Assembly (NCBI GenBank): GCA_021325215.1
Contig: JAJPHO010000071.1
Coordinates: 1 to 64,000, forward strand
From: Alphaproteobacteria bacterium
GTDB taxonomy: Bacteria; Pseudomonadota; Alphaproteobacteria; Rhodospirillales; Magnetospirillaceae
Direction: 5' to 3'
Length of the DNA: 64,000 bases
In this document: piece by piece, positions 43,234 to 53,208 of the stretch
Layout of the letters: every line of letters starts with the position of its first letter
Numbering within the stretch: position 1 is the first letter of the stretch
Translations under genes and position numbers: made by a program
The notes under the pieces: generated by a model
What the model saw: only the letters and a program-made list of their open reading frames with translations
Databases searched by the model: none
What the model was told of the DNA's origin: nothing

Positions 43234-44091
43234 ATGCCAGCGCCCTCTTTCCAGTCATTGATCCTGACCTTGCAGGCCTTCTGGGCCGAACAGGGGTGCG
43301 TCATCCTGCAGCCCTATGACATGGAAGTCGGCGCCGGCACCTTCCATCCGGCCACCACCCTGCGCGCCCTCGGCCCGAAGCCGTGGAAAGCCGCCTATGT
43401 GCAGCCTTCGCGCCGCCCCAAGGATGGCCGCTATGGCGAGAACCCCAACCGCCTGCAGCATTATTACCAGTTCCAGGCCCTGCTGAAGCCCTCGCCGGCC
43501 AATGCGCAGGAGCTGTATCTGGAAAGCCTGAAGCGCCTGGGCGTCGATCCGAACGCCCATGATATCCGCTTCGTCGAGGACGATTGGGAAAGCCCGACCT
43601 TGGGCGCCTGGGGCCTCGGCTGGGAAGTGTGGTGCGACGGCATGGAAGTGACCCAGTTCACCTATTTCCAGCAGGTCGGCGGCATCGAATGCAATCCGGT
43701 CGCGGTCGAGCTGACCTATGGCCTGGAACGCCTGGCCATGTACATCCAGGGGGTCGAGAACGTCTATGACCTCGATTTCAACGGCAACGGCGTCAAATAT
43801 GGCGACGTGTTCAAGCGCGCCGAGGTCGAATATTCGCACCACAATTTCACTTACGCCGACACCGAGATGCTGCTGCGCCATTTCGAAGACGCCGAGAAGG
43901 AGTGCCAGTCGCTGCTCGACGCCAAGCTGGCCCTGCCGGCCTATGACCAGTGCATCAAAGCCAGCCACCGCTTCAACCTGCTGGATGCGCGCGGCGTGAT
44001 CTCGGTCAGCGAGCGCCAGGCCTATATCGGCCGCGTCCGCACCCTGGCCAAGGCTTGCTGCGAAGGCTGGCTGGCCGGTGAGGAGGCGTAA
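43234..44091 (+). CDS. glyQ: Glycyl-tRNA synthetase alpha subunit
   Basis: A 285-residue class II synthetase subunit, from the ATG at 43234 ([20 protein letters not shown]). Signature stretches are [40 protein letters not shown] and [16 protein letters not shown]-like text ([19 protein letters not shown]), all typical of GlyQ. It carries the active site of the alpha2-beta2 enzyme that charges tRNA-Gly. Two bases separate it from glyS. The start lacks a strong ribosome binding site. Confidence 0.97.
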   Translation: MPAPSFQSLILTLQAFWAEQGCVILQPYDMEVGAGTFHPATTLRALGPKPWKAAYVQPSRRPKDGRYGENPNRLQHYYQFQALLKPSPANAQELYLESLKRLGVDPNAHDIRFVEDDWESPTLGAWGLGWEVWCDGMEVTQFTYFQQVGGIECNPVAVELTYGLERLAMYIQGVENVYDLDFNGNGVKYGDVFKRAEVEYSHHNFTYADTEMLLRHFEDAEKECQSLLDAKLALPAYDQCIKASHRFNLLDARGVISVSERQAYIGRVRTLAKACCEGWLAGEEA

Positions 44092-44093
44092 GA

Positions 44094-46145
44094 ATGGCTG
44101 AGTTTCTGCTCGAACTCTTCTCGGAAGAGATCCCCGCCCGCATGCAGGCGCGCGCCGCCGCCGATCTCGCCCAGATGATCGGCGACGGCCTGTCCAAGCA
44201 GGGCCTGACCTTCAAGGCGCCGCAGTCTTACGTCACCCCGCGCCGCCTGGCGCTGGTGATCGACGGCCTGCCGGAAGCCACCCCGGATATTTCCGAGGAA
44301 CGCCGCGGCCCGCGCGTCGGCTCGCCGGAACAGGCGCTGGAAGGCTTCCTCAAGGGCGCCGGCCTGACGCTGGACCAGTGCGAACAGCGCGACACCGGCA
44401 AGGGCATTTTCTATTTCGCGGTGATCCAAAAGACCGGCCGCCCGACCGCCGAGGTGATCAAGGAAGTGGTCGAACAGACCATGGCCGCCTTCCCCTGGCC
44501 GAAATCCATGCGCTGGGGCACCGGCACCGTGCGCTGGGTCCGCCAGCTGCAGAGCATCCTCTGCCTGTTCGCGGGTTCGGTGGTGCCGGTCGAGTTCGGC
44601 GGCGTCGTTTCGGGCAACGAAACCCGCGGCCATCGCTTCCTGGCGCCGGTCCCCTTCGCCGTCACCGGCGCCGCCGATTACCGGAGCAAGCTGGCCAAGG
44701 CTTCGGTGATGCTCGACCCGGCCGAGCGCCGCCAGGCGATCCTCGACCAGGCCCGTGAAGCCGCCTCGAAGGCCGGCCTGACCCTCAAGGAAGATGACGG
44801 CCTGCTGGCCGAGGTCACCGGCCTGGTCGAATGGCCGACGGTGATGACCGGCACCTTCGACGAAGGCTTCATGGCGGTGCCGGACGAGGTGCTGGTCACC
44901 TCGATGCGCTCGCACCAGAAATATTTCTCGCTGCTGAAGAGCGACGGCACGCTGGCCAACCGTTTCCTGGTGGTGGCTAACATGCCTAAGTCGGCCGAAG
45001 CGCAGATCGTCTCGGGCAATCAGCGCGTCCTGCGCGCCCGCCTGTCCGACGCCAAGTTCTTCTGGGATACCGACCTCAAGCATCCGCTGGAGGCTTGGGT
45101 GCCCAAGCTGACCGACCGCCTCTATTACCAGGGCCTCGGAACGGTGGCCGACAAGGCCGCCCGCCTGTCCAAGTTGGCCGCCCATATCGCCGGGCTGACC
45201 GGCGCCGATGCGACCCAGGCCGCCCGCGCCGGATACCTCGCCAAGGCCGATCTGTCGTCGGACATGGTCGGCGAGTTCCCGGAACTCCAGGGCATCATGG
45301 GCCGCTATTACGCGCTGAAGGACAAGGAAACCGCGGCGGTGGCCGACGCCATCGGCGATCATTACTCGCCGCTCGGCCCGACCGACGCCTGCCCGACCGG
45401 GCCGGTCTCGGTGGCGGTGGCGCTGGCCGACAAGATCGACACGCTGGCCGGCTTCTTCGGCATCGGCGAAAAGCCGACCGGCTCGAAGGACCCGTTCGCC
45501 CTGCGCCGCGCCGCGCTGGGCATCATCCGCCTGATCCTGGAAAACGGGGTGCGGATCAGCTTGCGCGAAGCACTTATGTTCGCGCACGGCCTCTATGCCG
45601 CACTGCCCACCGATGCCACAACCGTGGCCAACGAGCTGGCGCTATTCTTCGCCGACCGTATGAAGAACCATCTCCGCGACAAGGGCGTCGGCCATGACCG
45701 CATCACCGCGGCCTTCCGTGGGGCCGACGACGATCTCTACCGGGTTGAGGCGCGGGCCAAGGCGCTGGACGCCTTCCTGGCCAGCGACGACGGGCGCAAT
45801 CTGGTCGTCGCCTATCGCCGCGCCGCCAATATCGCGCGGATCGAGGGGCAGAAGGACGGGACCGATTATATTTCGACGCGGCATGATTTCACCGGCGGCT
45901 TGACCGAAGAAAACGCCCTCAACGACGCCCTGACGCAGGTCAAGGCCGAGACTGCGGCGGCGGGTGAGGATTTCACCGCGGCGATGGGCTCGATGGCCAA
46001 GCTGCGCGCGCCGGTCGATGCCTTTTTCGACAAGATCACGGTCAACAGCGCCGTGGCCGAGGAAAGGCAGCGCCGCCTCGGTTTGCTGGGCCGGATTTGC
46101 GACTTGATGAACAACACCGCCGATTTCTCGGCGATCGAAGGATAG
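44094..46145 (+). CDS. glyS: Glycyl-tRNA synthetase beta subunit
   Basis: A 683-residue GlyS, starting [18 protein letters not shown], the standard opening. Other family parts are [27 protein letters not shown], the HD-like region [14 protein letters not shown], and [19 protein letters not shown], followed by a C-terminal anticodon-binding-like domain ([20 protein letters not shown]). It binds the tRNA and acts with GlyQ. The gene ends 23 bases before ppdK, which has a strong AAGGAG site. Confidence 0.97.
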   Translation: MAEFLLELFSEEIPARMQARAAADLAQMIGDGLSKQGLTFKAPQSYVTPRRLALVIDGLPEATPDISEERRGPRVGSPEQALEGFLKGAGLTLDQCEQRDTGKGIFYFAVIQKTGRPTAEVIKEVVEQTMAAFPWPKSMRWGTGTVRWVRQLQSILCLFAGSVVPVEFGGVVSGNETRGHRFLAPVPFAVTGAADYRSKLAKASVMLDPAERRQAILDQAREAASKAGLTLKEDDGLLAEVTGLVEWPTVMTGTFDEGFMAVPDEVLVTSMRSHQKYFSLLKSDGTLANRFLVVANMPKSAEAQIVSGNQRVLRARLSDAKFFWDTDLKHPLEAWVPKLTDRLYYQGLGTVADKAARLSKLAAHIAGLTGADATQAARAGYLAKADLSSDMVGEFPELQGIMGRYYALKDKETAAVADAIGDHYSPLGPTDACPTGPVSVAVALADKIDTLAGFFGIGEKPTGSKDPFALRRAALGIIRLILENGVRISLREALMFAHGLYAALPTDATTVANELALFFADRMKNHLRDKGVGHDRITAAFRGADDDLYRVEARAKALDAFLASDDGRNLVVAYRRAANIARIEGQKDGTDYISTRHDFTGGLTEENALNDALTQVKAETAAAGEDFTAAMGSMAKLRAPVDAFFDKITVNSAVAEERQRRLGLLGRICDLMNNTADFSAIEG

Positions 46146-46168
46146 CGTAAGCTTAAGGAGCAACGCAG

Positions 46169-48832
46169 ATGAGCAAGTGGGTCTATCGGTTCGGAGACGG
46201 TACCGCCGAGGGGCGGGCCGACATGAAGAACCTGTTGGGCGGAAAAGGCGCCAATCTGGCGGAAATGGCCAATCTCGGCCTGCCGGTGCCGCCGGGTTTC
46301 ACCGTCACCACTGAGGTCTGCACCTATTATTACGCCAACGGAAACCAGTATCCGTCCGACCTGAAGGACCAGGTCAAGGCCGCCATGGCCGAGATCGAGC
46401 GGATCATCGGCGCCAAGTTCGGCGACACCGCCAACCCGCTGCTGGTCTCGGTCCGCTCGGGTGCCCGCGCCTCGATGCCGGGCATGATGGACACCGTGCT
46501 CAATCTCGGCCTCAACGACCAGACCGTCGAAGGTCTGGCCAAGGGGTCGAACGATCCGCGTTTCGCCTATGACAGCTATCGCCGCTTCATCCAGATGTAT
46601 TCGGACGTGGTGCTGGGCGTCGACCACCACCATTTCGAGGACATCCTCGAAGAGGTGAAGCAGGACGGCGATCTGCGCCTCGACACCGACCTGTCGGCGG
46701 ACGATTGGAAGAACGTCGTCGCCCGTTACAAGGACAAGGTGGCCGAAGAACTCGGCAAGCCGTTCCCGCAGTCGGTCGAGGACCAGCTGTGGGGCGCCGT
46801 CGGCGCCGTGTTCGGCTCTTGGATGAACAACCGCGCCATCACCTATCGCCGCCTGCACGACATCCCCGCCGAATGGGGCACCGCCGTCAACATCCAGGCC
46901 ATGGTGTTCGGCAATATGGGCGACGATTGCGCGACCGGCGTCGCGTTCACCCGCAATCCCTCGACCGGCACCAAGGAGTTCTACGGCGAATTCCTCGTCA
47001 ACGCTCAGGGCGAGGACGTGGTGGCGGGCATCCGCACCCCGCAATATCTGACCAAGCAGGCCCGTACCGAAGCCGGCGCCACCGCGCCGTCGATGGAAGA
47101 AGTGATGCCGGCGGTGTTCGCCGATCTGTGCGCCGTGCGCGACCGCCTGGAAAAGCACTTCGCCGACATGCAGGATCTGGAATTCACCGTCCAGCAGTCG
47201 AAGCTGTGGATGTTGCAGACCCGTTCGGGCAAGCGCACCGCCGCCGCCGCTCTGAAGATCGCCGTCGAGATGGCCGATGAAGGCCTGATCGACAGGAAGA
47301 AGGCGGTCACCCGCGTCGATCCGATGGCGCTCGACCAGCTGCTGCACCCGACGCTGGACCCCAACGCCCCGCGCAAGACCATCTCGCGCGCTTTGCCCGC
47401 TTCGCCGGGCGCCGCGTCGGGCAAGGTGGTGTTCACCGCCGAGGATGCCGAAAGCTGGGCCCAGCGCGGCGAGAAGGTGATCCTGGTCCGCGTCGAGACC
47501 AGCCCCGAGGATATCGGCGGCATGCATGTCGCCCAGGGTATTCTCACCTCGCGCGGCGGCATGACCAGCCACGCCGCCGTGGTGGCGCGCGGCATGGGCC
47601 GTCCCTGCGTGGCCGGCGCCGGCGATCTGCGCATCGACACGCGCGGCAAGCAGATGGTCGTGCGCGGCGAAACCATCAAGGAAGGCGACGTCATCACCCT
47701 GGACGGCTCGACCGGCGAGATCATGCTGGGCGAGGTTCCCACCGTGCAGCCCGAGCTGACCGGCGATTTCGCCACGCTGATGGGCTGGGTCGACGAAGTG
47801 CGCACCTTGAAGGTCCGCGCCAATGCCGAAACCCCGCTCGACGCCCGCACCGCCCGCAAGTTCGGCGCCGAAGGCATCGGGCTGTGCCGCACCGAGCATA
47901 TGTTCTTCGACGCCGACCGCATCGTCGCGGTGCGCGAGATGATCCTGGCCGGCGACGAAGCCGGGCGCCGCGCCGCCCTGGCCAAGATCCTGCCTTTTCA
48001 GAAGGACGATTTCGTCGAGCTGTTCGACATCATGCAGGGCCTGCCGGTGACGATCCGCCTGCTCGACCCGCCGCTGCACGAGTTCCTGCCCACCTCGGAA
48101 GCCGAGATGGAGGAAGTCGCCAAGGCCGCCGGGGCCGATCTGGCCACCCTGCGCGCCCGCAACGCGCAGCTGCATGAAGCGAACCCGATGCTGGGCCATC
48201 GCGGCTGCCGCCTCGGCATCACCTATCCGGAAATCTACGAAATGCAGGCGCGCGCCATTTTCCTGGCCGCCGTCGAGGTCTCGAAGAAGACCGGCAATCC
48301 GGTGATGCCCGAAGTGATGATCCCGCTGGTCGGCACCAAAAAGGAGCTCGACCTGATGAAGGATGCGGTCGATCGCATGGCCGAAGAGGTCTTCAAGGAA
48401 GCCGGCACCCGTATCGACTATATGGTCGGCACGATGATCGAACTGCCGCGCGCCTGTCTGCAGGCCGCCCAGATCGCCGAGACCGCCAGCTTCTTCAGCT
48501 TCGGCACCAACGACCTGACCCAGACCACGCTCGGCATGTCGCGCGACGATTCCGGCCCGTTCCTGGAAATCTACCGCCAGAAGGGCATCTATGAGCACGA
48601 TCCCTTCGCCAGCCTGGATCAGGAAGGCGTGGGCGAAATGATCGAGATCGCCGTCGAGCGCGGCCGCAAGACCCGCCCGGACATCAAGCTGGGCATCTGC
48701 GGCGAGCATGGCGGCGATCCGGCCTCTATCGGCTTCTGCCAGAAGGTCGGGCTGAATTATGTGTCCTGCTCGCCCTACCGTGTGCCGATCGCCCGTCTCG
48801 CCGCTGCCCAGGCGGCCTTGGCCCAGTCCTGA
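46169..48832 (+). CDS. ppdK: Pyruvate, phosphate dikinase
   Basis: An 887-residue PPDK. The nucleotide-binding domain begins KNLLGGKGANLAEMANLGLP and includes VRSGARASMPGMMDTVLNLG. The phosphohistidine is in GGMTSHAAVVARGMG (about residue 470). The C-terminal barrel has the PEP/pyruvate site with CRTEHMFF and LGICGEHGGDP, the latter with the catalytic cysteine. It interconverts pyruvate, ATP and phosphate with PEP, AMP and pyrophosphate. AAGGAG eight bases before the ATG is one of the best ribosome binding sites in the window. It probably belongs to the glyQS operon. Confidence 0.97.
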   Translation: MSKWVYRFGDGTAEGRADMKNLLGGKGANLAEMANLGLPVPPGFTVTTEVCTYYYANGNQYPSDLKDQVKAAMAEIERIIGAKFGDTANPLLVSVRSGARASMPGMMDTVLNLGLNDQTVEGLAKGSNDPRFAYDSYRRFIQMYSDVVLGVDHHHFEDILEEVKQDGDLRLDTDLSADDWKNVVARYKDKVAEELGKPFPQSVEDQLWGAVGAVFGSWMNNRAITYRRLHDIPAEWGTAVNIQAMVFGNMGDDCATGVAFTRNPSTGTKEFYGEFLVNAQGEDVVAGIRTPQYLTKQARTEAGATAPSMEEVMPAVFADLCAVRDRLEKHFADMQDLEFTVQQSKLWMLQTRSGKRTAAAALKIAVEMADEGLIDRKKAVTRVDPMALDQLLHPTLDPNAPRKTISRALPASPGAASGKVVFTAEDAESWAQRGEKVILVRVETSPEDIGGMHVAQGILTSRGGMTSHAAVVARGMGRPCVAGAGDLRIDTRGKQMVVRGETIKEGDVITLDGSTGEIMLGEVPTVQPELTGDFATLMGWVDEVRTLKVRANAETPLDARTARKFGAEGIGLCRTEHMFFDADRIVAVREMILAGDEAGRRAALAKILPFQKDDFVELFDIMQGLPVTIRLLDPPLHEFLPTSEAEMEEVAKAAGADLATLRARNAQLHEANPMLGHRGCRLGITYPEIYEMQARAIFLAAVEVSKKTGNPVMPEVMIPLVGTKKELDLMKDAVDRMAEEVFKEAGTRIDYMVGTMIELPRACLQAAQIAETASFFSFGTNDLTQTTLGMSRDDSGPFLEIYRQKGIYEHDPFASLDQEGVGEMIEIAVERGRKTRPDIKLGICGEHGGDPASIGFCQKVGLNYVSCSPYRVPIARLAAAQAALAQS

Positions 48833-48846
48833 GCGGACTGACCGAG

Positions 48847-49728
48847 TTGAGGGCCGGCGGCAAACCGGCCCTGGCGCGCGCCTTGGCGCGTCTCGAAAGC
48901 CAACCCGACGATCCGGCCATGCTGGCCTTGTTGTCGGAGGCTTACGCTGAACCGCGCGCCGAGGTGGTCGGCCTGACCGGACCGCCCGGCGTCGGCAAAT
49001 CCACTTTGATGGACCAGCTGATCCGGCGCTGGCGGTCGCAAGGCCGCACGATCGGCTGCGTCGCCGTCGATCCCAGCTCGCGCCGTTCGGGCGGAGCGCT
49101 GCTGGGCGACCGTACCCGACTGACCACCGACCCCGAGGATCAGGGCGTGTTCGTCCGCTCGATGGCCGCGCGGGATCGCCTGGGCGGCCTGGCCGCGCTG
49201 ACCGTTGGGGCAATGGTGCTGATGCGGGCGCTCTACGACCGCGTGCTGATCGAGACGGTCGGTGTCGGCCAGTCGGAGACCGACATCGCCGACATCGCCG
49301 ACCTGGTGCTGTTCTGCGTGCAGCCCGGCTCGGGCGACAGCCTGCAATTCATGAAGGCCGGCATCGCCGAAATTCCCGACATCGTCGTCGTCACCAAGGC
49401 CGATCTCGGCGCCGCCGCCCAGCGCGCCAAGGCCGATGTGCACGGCGCCCTCGGCCTGTCGGGTGGAGAAACCTGCCCGGTGCTGCTGATATCCAACGCC
49501 GATCCCACCGGTCTGGCCGCCCTCGACGACCAGATCGACGCCGGTCTCGCCGCCCGCGCCGCGGCCCGCCCCGAGCGCCGCCGGCGCCAGGCCGAGCATT
49601 GGCTGCGCGAGGCGGTGCGCGACCGGTTCGGCCGCGACGGGCTGGCCCGTTCAGGGCCCTTGACATTGGCAGCGGGAGCCTCACCTTTTGCTGCTATGCG
49701 AAAGGTGGCGGAAAGGTTGGTTCGGTGA
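48847..49728 (+). CDS. meaB: MeaB/ArgK-type G3E GTPase
   Basis: A 293-residue GTPase from the TTG at 48847; a CTG at 48838 is the only other upstream choice before the ppdK stop. Walker A is GPPGVGKSTL (about 43-52), then VDPSSRRSGGALLGDRTRL and the switch VLIETVGVGQSETDIADIAD, which are clear ArgK/MeaB signatures; the base motif is VTKADL. MeaB proteins load or protect adenosylcobalamin-dependent methylmalonyl-CoA mutase. No mutase is in the window. It is somewhat shorter than usual (about 320-330), mainly at the C-terminal dimerisation arm. It overlaps the next gene by GTGA. Confidence 0.88.
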   Translation: MRAGGKPALARALARLESQPDDPAMLALLSEAYAEPRAEVVGLTGPPGVGKSTLMDQLIRRWRSQGRTIGCVAVDPSSRRSGGALLGDRTRLTTDPEDQGVFVRSMAARDRLGGLAALTVGAMVLMRALYDRVLIETVGVGQSETDIADIADLVLFCVQPGSGDSLQFMKAGIAEIPDIVVVTKADLGAAAQRAKADVHGALGLSGGETCPVLLISNADPTGLAALDDQIDAGLAARAAARPERRRRQAEHWLREAVRDRFGRDGLARSGPLTLAAGASPFAAMRKVAERLVR

Positions 49729-50216
49729 AGAAGTTCTTATGCGTTCTGGTATTGGCCGCTGTCTTCGCCTCCGCCGCCCAGGCCCGCATCCTTTACTGGC
49801 AGGGTTTCGACACCCTCGCCGAGGGCGACCGCGACCTGGCCGAAGCGGCCCTGGCCGACGAATTCGGCGCCGATCCCCGTCAATGGCCGGAGTGGCTTAC
49901 CGACGCGGACGCGCTTTACGCGCCCACCGGACATGTCGATTTCGTCTTCATCGTGCGCCGCCCGGTGCATGAGCCCTGCGGGCAGTACAGATTCACCATC
50001 TATGGAACGGTGACGCCCGATCTGCGGCGCGACAAATGGGGTGAGTTCTGCGGCGGCGAAGTGACCCCGATCCGGGTGCCGGGCCGCGATCTGCCCGATC
50101 TTTATGTCGAATATGGCCGGCAGGAGGACGCCAACGGCGTCTGGCAGCGGAAAGACCAGCGCATGCGCTGGGATAACGGCCAGTGGTTCATCGTTCTCAG
50201 GCCTGAATCCTCGTAA
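49725..50216 (+). CDS. Secreted protein of unknown function
   Basis: A 163-residue protein from the GTG at 49725, overlapping the GTPase stop as GTGA. A signal peptide (KKFLCVLVLAAVFASAAQA) is followed by RILYWQGFDTLAEGDRDLAE. The mature part has WPEWLTDADALYAPTGHVDF, one cysteine pair (PCGQYRF and GEFCGGE), and an end MRWDNGQWFIVLRPE. No family is recognised. Translational coupling suggests co-expression with the GTPase, not necessarily shared function. Confidence 0.7.
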   Translation: MKKFLCVLVLAAVFASAAQARILYWQGFDTLAEGDRDLAEAALADEFGADPRQWPEWLTDADALYAPTGHVDFVFIVRRPVHEPCGQYRFTIYGTVTPDLRRDKWGEFCGGEVTPIRVPGRDLPDLYVEYGRQEDANGVWQRKDQRMRWDNGQWFIVLRPESS

Positions 50217-50228
50217 CGCATGACCTGA

Positions 50229-50260
50229 CCCGGCCCCCCATGGTCGGACGGGGGGCCGGG
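50229..50260. terminator. Strong hairpin between convergent genes
   Basis: CCCGGCCCCCC (50229-50239) pairs perfectly over 11 bp with GGGGGGCCGGG (50250-50260), loop of ten. It lies between the stops at 50216 and 50273 of two convergent genes, so it probably ends transcription from both sides, although no T-run follows either arm. Confidence 0.55.
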
Positions 50261-50272
50261 CCGGTTCATCGC

Positions 50273-50536
50273 TTACTTCTTGGCGGTCGGAGTCGCGCTG
50301 CTCTCGGTGCTGGGCGCGGCGGCCTCCTTGGTGGCCTTGGCCTTGACGACGTGATGGCTGGTGGCCTTCACGGTCTCCTTGGCCGGGGTGGCGGCGGGAG
50401 CTGTCGAGGTCGTGGTGCTCGCGGTCGCGGCGACCGGGGCGGTAGTGGCGGGAGCGCTGGTCTGGTCGGCGGCGAAGCTCGCGGTGCCCGCCAGAAGGGC
50501 GGTGACGGCCAGGGCGGAATACACGGTCTTCAACAT
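50273..50536 (-). CDS. Small secreted Ala/Thr/Lys-rich protein
   Basis: An 87-residue protein with GGAG eight bases before its ATG. The signal peptide (LKTVYSALAVTALLAGTASFAA) is followed by a low-complexity mature part of Ala, Thr, Pro, Ser and Lys with one HHVVKAKATK stretch. The composition resembles acid-shock (Asr-like) or other small envelope proteins of unknown function. It stands alone, divergent from hddA, and convergent to the secreted protein at 49725. Confidence 0.65.
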   Translation of the reverse strand: MLKTVYSALAVTALLAGTASFAADQTSAPATTAPVAATASTTTSTAPAATPAKETVKATSHHVVKAKATKEAAAPSTESSATPTAKK

Positions 50537-50718
50537 GGCTGGTGCTCCATTTCTTGGTGTCTCGGGATCATCCCGTCGACGCCATTAGAATTAGAGGCCG
50601 CCCATGTCTTCTTTACGATGGAAGCAAGGTATTTGGGCCGCAATTGCGGCGGCTTCGCCTTCATTACGGCGCCGGCAGCACGTATGATGGCTTTCCTGTC
50701 GATGATGCGGGGTAGTCA

Positions 50719-51768
50719 ATGTATTCAACGGTGGTTTTCCGGGCCCGCGCGCCGCTGCGGCTGGGTCTGGCCGGCGGCGGCACCGATCTTTCCCCCTATA
50801 GCGACGATTACGGCGGAGCCGTGCTGAACTGCACCATCGACCGCTATGCTTTCGCCTTCCTCAATCCCCGCCAGGACAACCGCCTGGTCCTGAAAGCGAA
50901 GGATCTCGGCGAGGAGGAGGAGTTCGACGATCCGAGCGGCATCGCCGATTCGAAACTGGCCCTGCATCGCGGCGTCTATCAGCGGATCATCCGCGACTAT
51001 AACGGCGGGAAGCACATCCCCCTGACCATCACCACTTCGGTCGACGCGCCGATGGGCTCGGGCCTCGGCTCCTCCTCCGCCCTGGTGGTGGCTTTGGTCA
51101 GCGCCTTCCGCGAGATGCTCGATCTGCCGCTCGGCCAATATGACATCGCCCGCCTGGCCTTCGATATCGAACGGCGCGACCTGAAATTGTCGGGCGGCAA
51201 GCAGGATCAATATGCCGCGGCGTTCGGCGGCGCCAATTACATCGAGTTCCTGCGCGACGACCGCGTCATCGTCAATCCGCTGCGCATCGCCCAATGGATC
51301 GGCGACGAGCTCGAATCCAGCATGGTGGTGGCCTTCTCCGGACAGTCGCGCAGCTCCAAGGAGATCGTCGACCGGCAGAAATCCGCCCTGGAGACGCACA
51401 ATGAGGCGGCCCTGCAGGCGATGCACCAGCTGAAGCAGGACGCCACCGAGATGAAAAGCCTTTTGCTGAAAGGCGACATCGAGGGCATGGGCGCCATCCT
51501 CAATCATTCCTGGATCTCGAAGCAGGCGACCGCCACCGGCGTCACCAATGCGCGCATCGACGAATTGTTCGAGATCGCCCGCGGCAAGGGCGCCTATGCC
51601 GGCAAGGTGTCCGGTGCGGGCGGCGGCGGCTTCATCATGTTCCTGGTTCGCCCCGAGGAGCGGATCGACGTGATCGAGGCCCTCAACGCCGCCGGCGCCA
51701 TCGCGTCGCCGGTCAAATTCACCAACAAGGGGTGCGAGTCGTGGCAGGTAAAGCTGGCCAAGCGCTGA
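50719..51768 (+). CDS. hddA: D-glycero-D-manno-heptose 7-phosphate kinase-like GHMP kinase
   Basis: A 349-residue GHMP kinase. Visible motifs are APLRLGLAGGGTDLSPYS at the N-terminus, the ATP loop PMGSGLGSSSALVVAL (about 111-126), and the C-terminal KVSGAGGGGFIMFLV. The GGGTD and GLGSSS signatures match the HddA subgroup, which phosphorylates D-glycero-D-manno-heptose 7-phosphate at C1. HddC-like nucleotidyltransferase follows directly, so a GDP-heptose is likely made for the surface polymer. The partner genes gmhA and gmhB are not in the window. L-fucose kinase-like relatives are the main alternative. Confidence 0.85.
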   Translation: MYSTVVFRARAPLRLGLAGGGTDLSPYSDDYGGAVLNCTIDRYAFAFLNPRQDNRLVLKAKDLGEEEEFDDPSGIADSKLALHRGVYQRIIRDYNGGKHIPLTITTSVDAPMGSGLGSSSALVVALVSAFREMLDLPLGQYDIARLAFDIERRDLKLSGGKQDQYAAAFGGANYIEFLRDDRVIVNPLRIAQWIGDELESSMVVAFSGQSRSSKEIVDRQKSALETHNEAALQAMHQLKQDATEMKSLLLKGDIEGMGAILNHSWISKQATATGVTNARIDELFEIARGKGAYAGKVSGAGGGGFIMFLVRPEERIDVIEALNAAGAIASPVKFTNKGCESWQVKLAKR

Positions 51769-52490
51769 TTCTGTGCGGCGGGCTGGGAAGCCGGCTGGGA
51801 TCTCTGACGGCCTCGACCCCCAAACCGCTGCTGCCGGTCGCGGGGCGCCCCTTTCTCGACGTGCTGCTGTTCGAACTGGGGAGGCACGGCATCCACGACG
51901 TGGTGCTGCTGGCCGCCTTCGCGGCACCCAAGATCGCCGCTTATGCCCAGGACAATCCCGTCGCTGCCCGCTTCGGCATGACACTGACCGTCGCCGTCGA
52001 GCCGGACCGGGCCGGGACCGCCGGGGCGCTCCATCACGCGCGCAGTCTGGTGCATGGCGATTTCCTGATGATGAATGGTGACAGCTGGCTCGCTTTCGAT
52101 CTGCACACCCTGCCCAAAGCCCCGTTGCGGGACGAGTGCGATGCCATTCTGACCCTGCGCCTGCTGCCCGACGCGTCGCGGTCCGGCGTGGTGACCCTGG
52201 ATGGAAACAAGGTAACGAGCTTCCTGGAACGCCCGCTTGGTCCCGGTCCCGGGCTGGTCAATGCCGGGATCTACCGGTTCAGCCAGCGGATCTTCGACGC
52301 CCTTCCGGCCACCGGCTCGCTCGAACGAGACGTGCTGCCCGTCCTGTCGGCCCAAGGGAAGGTGCAGGGTGTCGTCCGCGAGGGATATTTCATCGATATC
52401 GGGGTGCCCGAGACCTATGAACGGGCCCAGACAGAGATTCCCGAACAGCTCGCTTTGCTCAGCGGGAGAGATCCCGCACGACCGCGATGA
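51732..52490 (+). CDS. hddC: Sugar-phosphate nucleotidyltransferase, HddC-like
   Basis: A 252-residue nucleotidyltransferase from the GTG at 51732, overlapping the end of hddA by 37 bases (GTG at 51741 is an alternative). The nucleotide-binding motif is LCGGLGSRLGSLTASTPKPL followed by LPVAGRPF; the metal aspartate is in LMMNGDSWLAFD. The later NAGIYRFS and GYFIDIGVPETYERA stretches are typical of the family, which makes GDP-heptose, GDP-mannose or dTDP-glucose type donors. Pairing with hddA points to D-glycero-alpha-D-manno-heptose 1-phosphate guanylyltransferase. Its end overlaps the convergent glycosyltransferase by 32 bases. Confidence 0.85.
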   Translation: MRVVAGKAGQALILCGGLGSRLGSLTASTPKPLLPVAGRPFLDVLLFELGRHGIHDVVLLAAFAAPKIAAYAQDNPVAARFGMTLTVAVEPDRAGTAGALHHARSLVHGDFLMMNGDSWLAFDLHTLPKAPLRDECDAILTLRLLPDASRSGVVTLDGNKVTSFLERPLGPGPGLVNAGIYRFSQRIFDALPATGSLERDVLPVLSAQGKVQGVVREGYFIDIGVPETYERAQTEIPEQLALLSGRDPARPR

Positions 52491-53208
52491 CGAACAGAAC
52501 GCTCGAGCTGACATAGCGCCAGATCAAGCGGCGCGGTTCGAGCATCATCCGCCAGGCCCATTCGAGATTGAATTTCTTCACGGCGACGGGCGGCGTGGGG
52601 GTGAGGCCCAGCGCCATCTTCACCGCCTGGCCGATGCACAAGACCCAGCAGGGCGGCAGCTTCGCGCGGTAAAGATCGGCGAAGACCTCGCTTTTCGGCG
52701 AGCCCAGCCCGAGGAACAGAACGGTGGTGCCGTGCTCGCGGATCGCCGTCGCCAGGGCCTCGCTTTTCCCCACATCGCGCTCGAAGCCGAAATCCGGCAC
52801 GGCGGCGGCGACCCGGTCGCCCAATCCGCGCTGAACAGCCCAATCCCGCACGGCGCCGGCCAGACTCTCGGTCGCGACGACGAAGAAGAAGCGGTGCCGA
52901 TCGGGAAAGGACGTCCGGCTCATGATCAGATTTGTGATGTCGGTTCCGGTGACGCGCCCGGCCGAAGGACAGCCGCGCAGCAGGGCATAGTAATGCACCG
53001 GAAACCCGTCGCAGACCGTGATCGCGGCGCGGTCATAGGCGGCGCGCGACGCGGCATTTTCATGGATCAGCGCGATATTCTGGATATTCGGCGTGACGAT
53101 CAGGCCGAGCGTGGCGCCGGGCGGCGGTTCCTCGATCACCTTGCGGGCGACATCGGCGGCGGTGAACGGACTGATCTCCAGTCCGAAGATGCGGGGCGGC
53201 TGGGTCAT
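52459..53208 (-). CDS. WecG/TagA/CpsF-family glycosyltransferase, copy 1
   Basis: A 249-residue GT26 enzyme from the ATG at 53208, which overlaps the neighbouring copy by four bases. Motifs are IVTPNIQNIAL, TVCDGFPVHYYALLRG, GRVTGTDITNLIM and VLFLGLGSPKSEVF. The family transfers N-acetylmannosaminuronic acid, N-acetylmannosamine or glucose onto lipid-linked intermediates. Here the usual PKQE motif is PKSE. A hydrophobic C-terminal end (VSSSVLFVIAVVRDLSR) may attach it to the membrane. It is a clear paralogue of the gene at 53205. Confidence 0.9.
   Translation of the reverse strand: MTQPPRIFGLEISPFTAADVARKVIEEPPPGATLGLIVTPNIQNIALIHENAASRAAYDRAAITVCDGFPVHYYALLRGCPSAGRVTGTDITNLIMSRTSFPDRHRFFFVVATESLAGAVRDWAVQRGLGDRVAAAVPDFGFERDVGKSEALATAIREHGTTVLFLGLGSPKSEVFADLYRAKLPPCWVLCIGQAVKMALGLTPTPPVAVKKFNLEWAWRMMLEPRRLIWRYVSSSVLFVIAVVRDLSR

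Noticed and set aside
45866-49213. Open frame of 1115 codons on the minus strand across glyS, ppdK and the GTPase
   Set aside because: It is antisense to three clear genes. High GC content at third positions removes stops; its translation is His/Arg/Gln-rich and has no domains.
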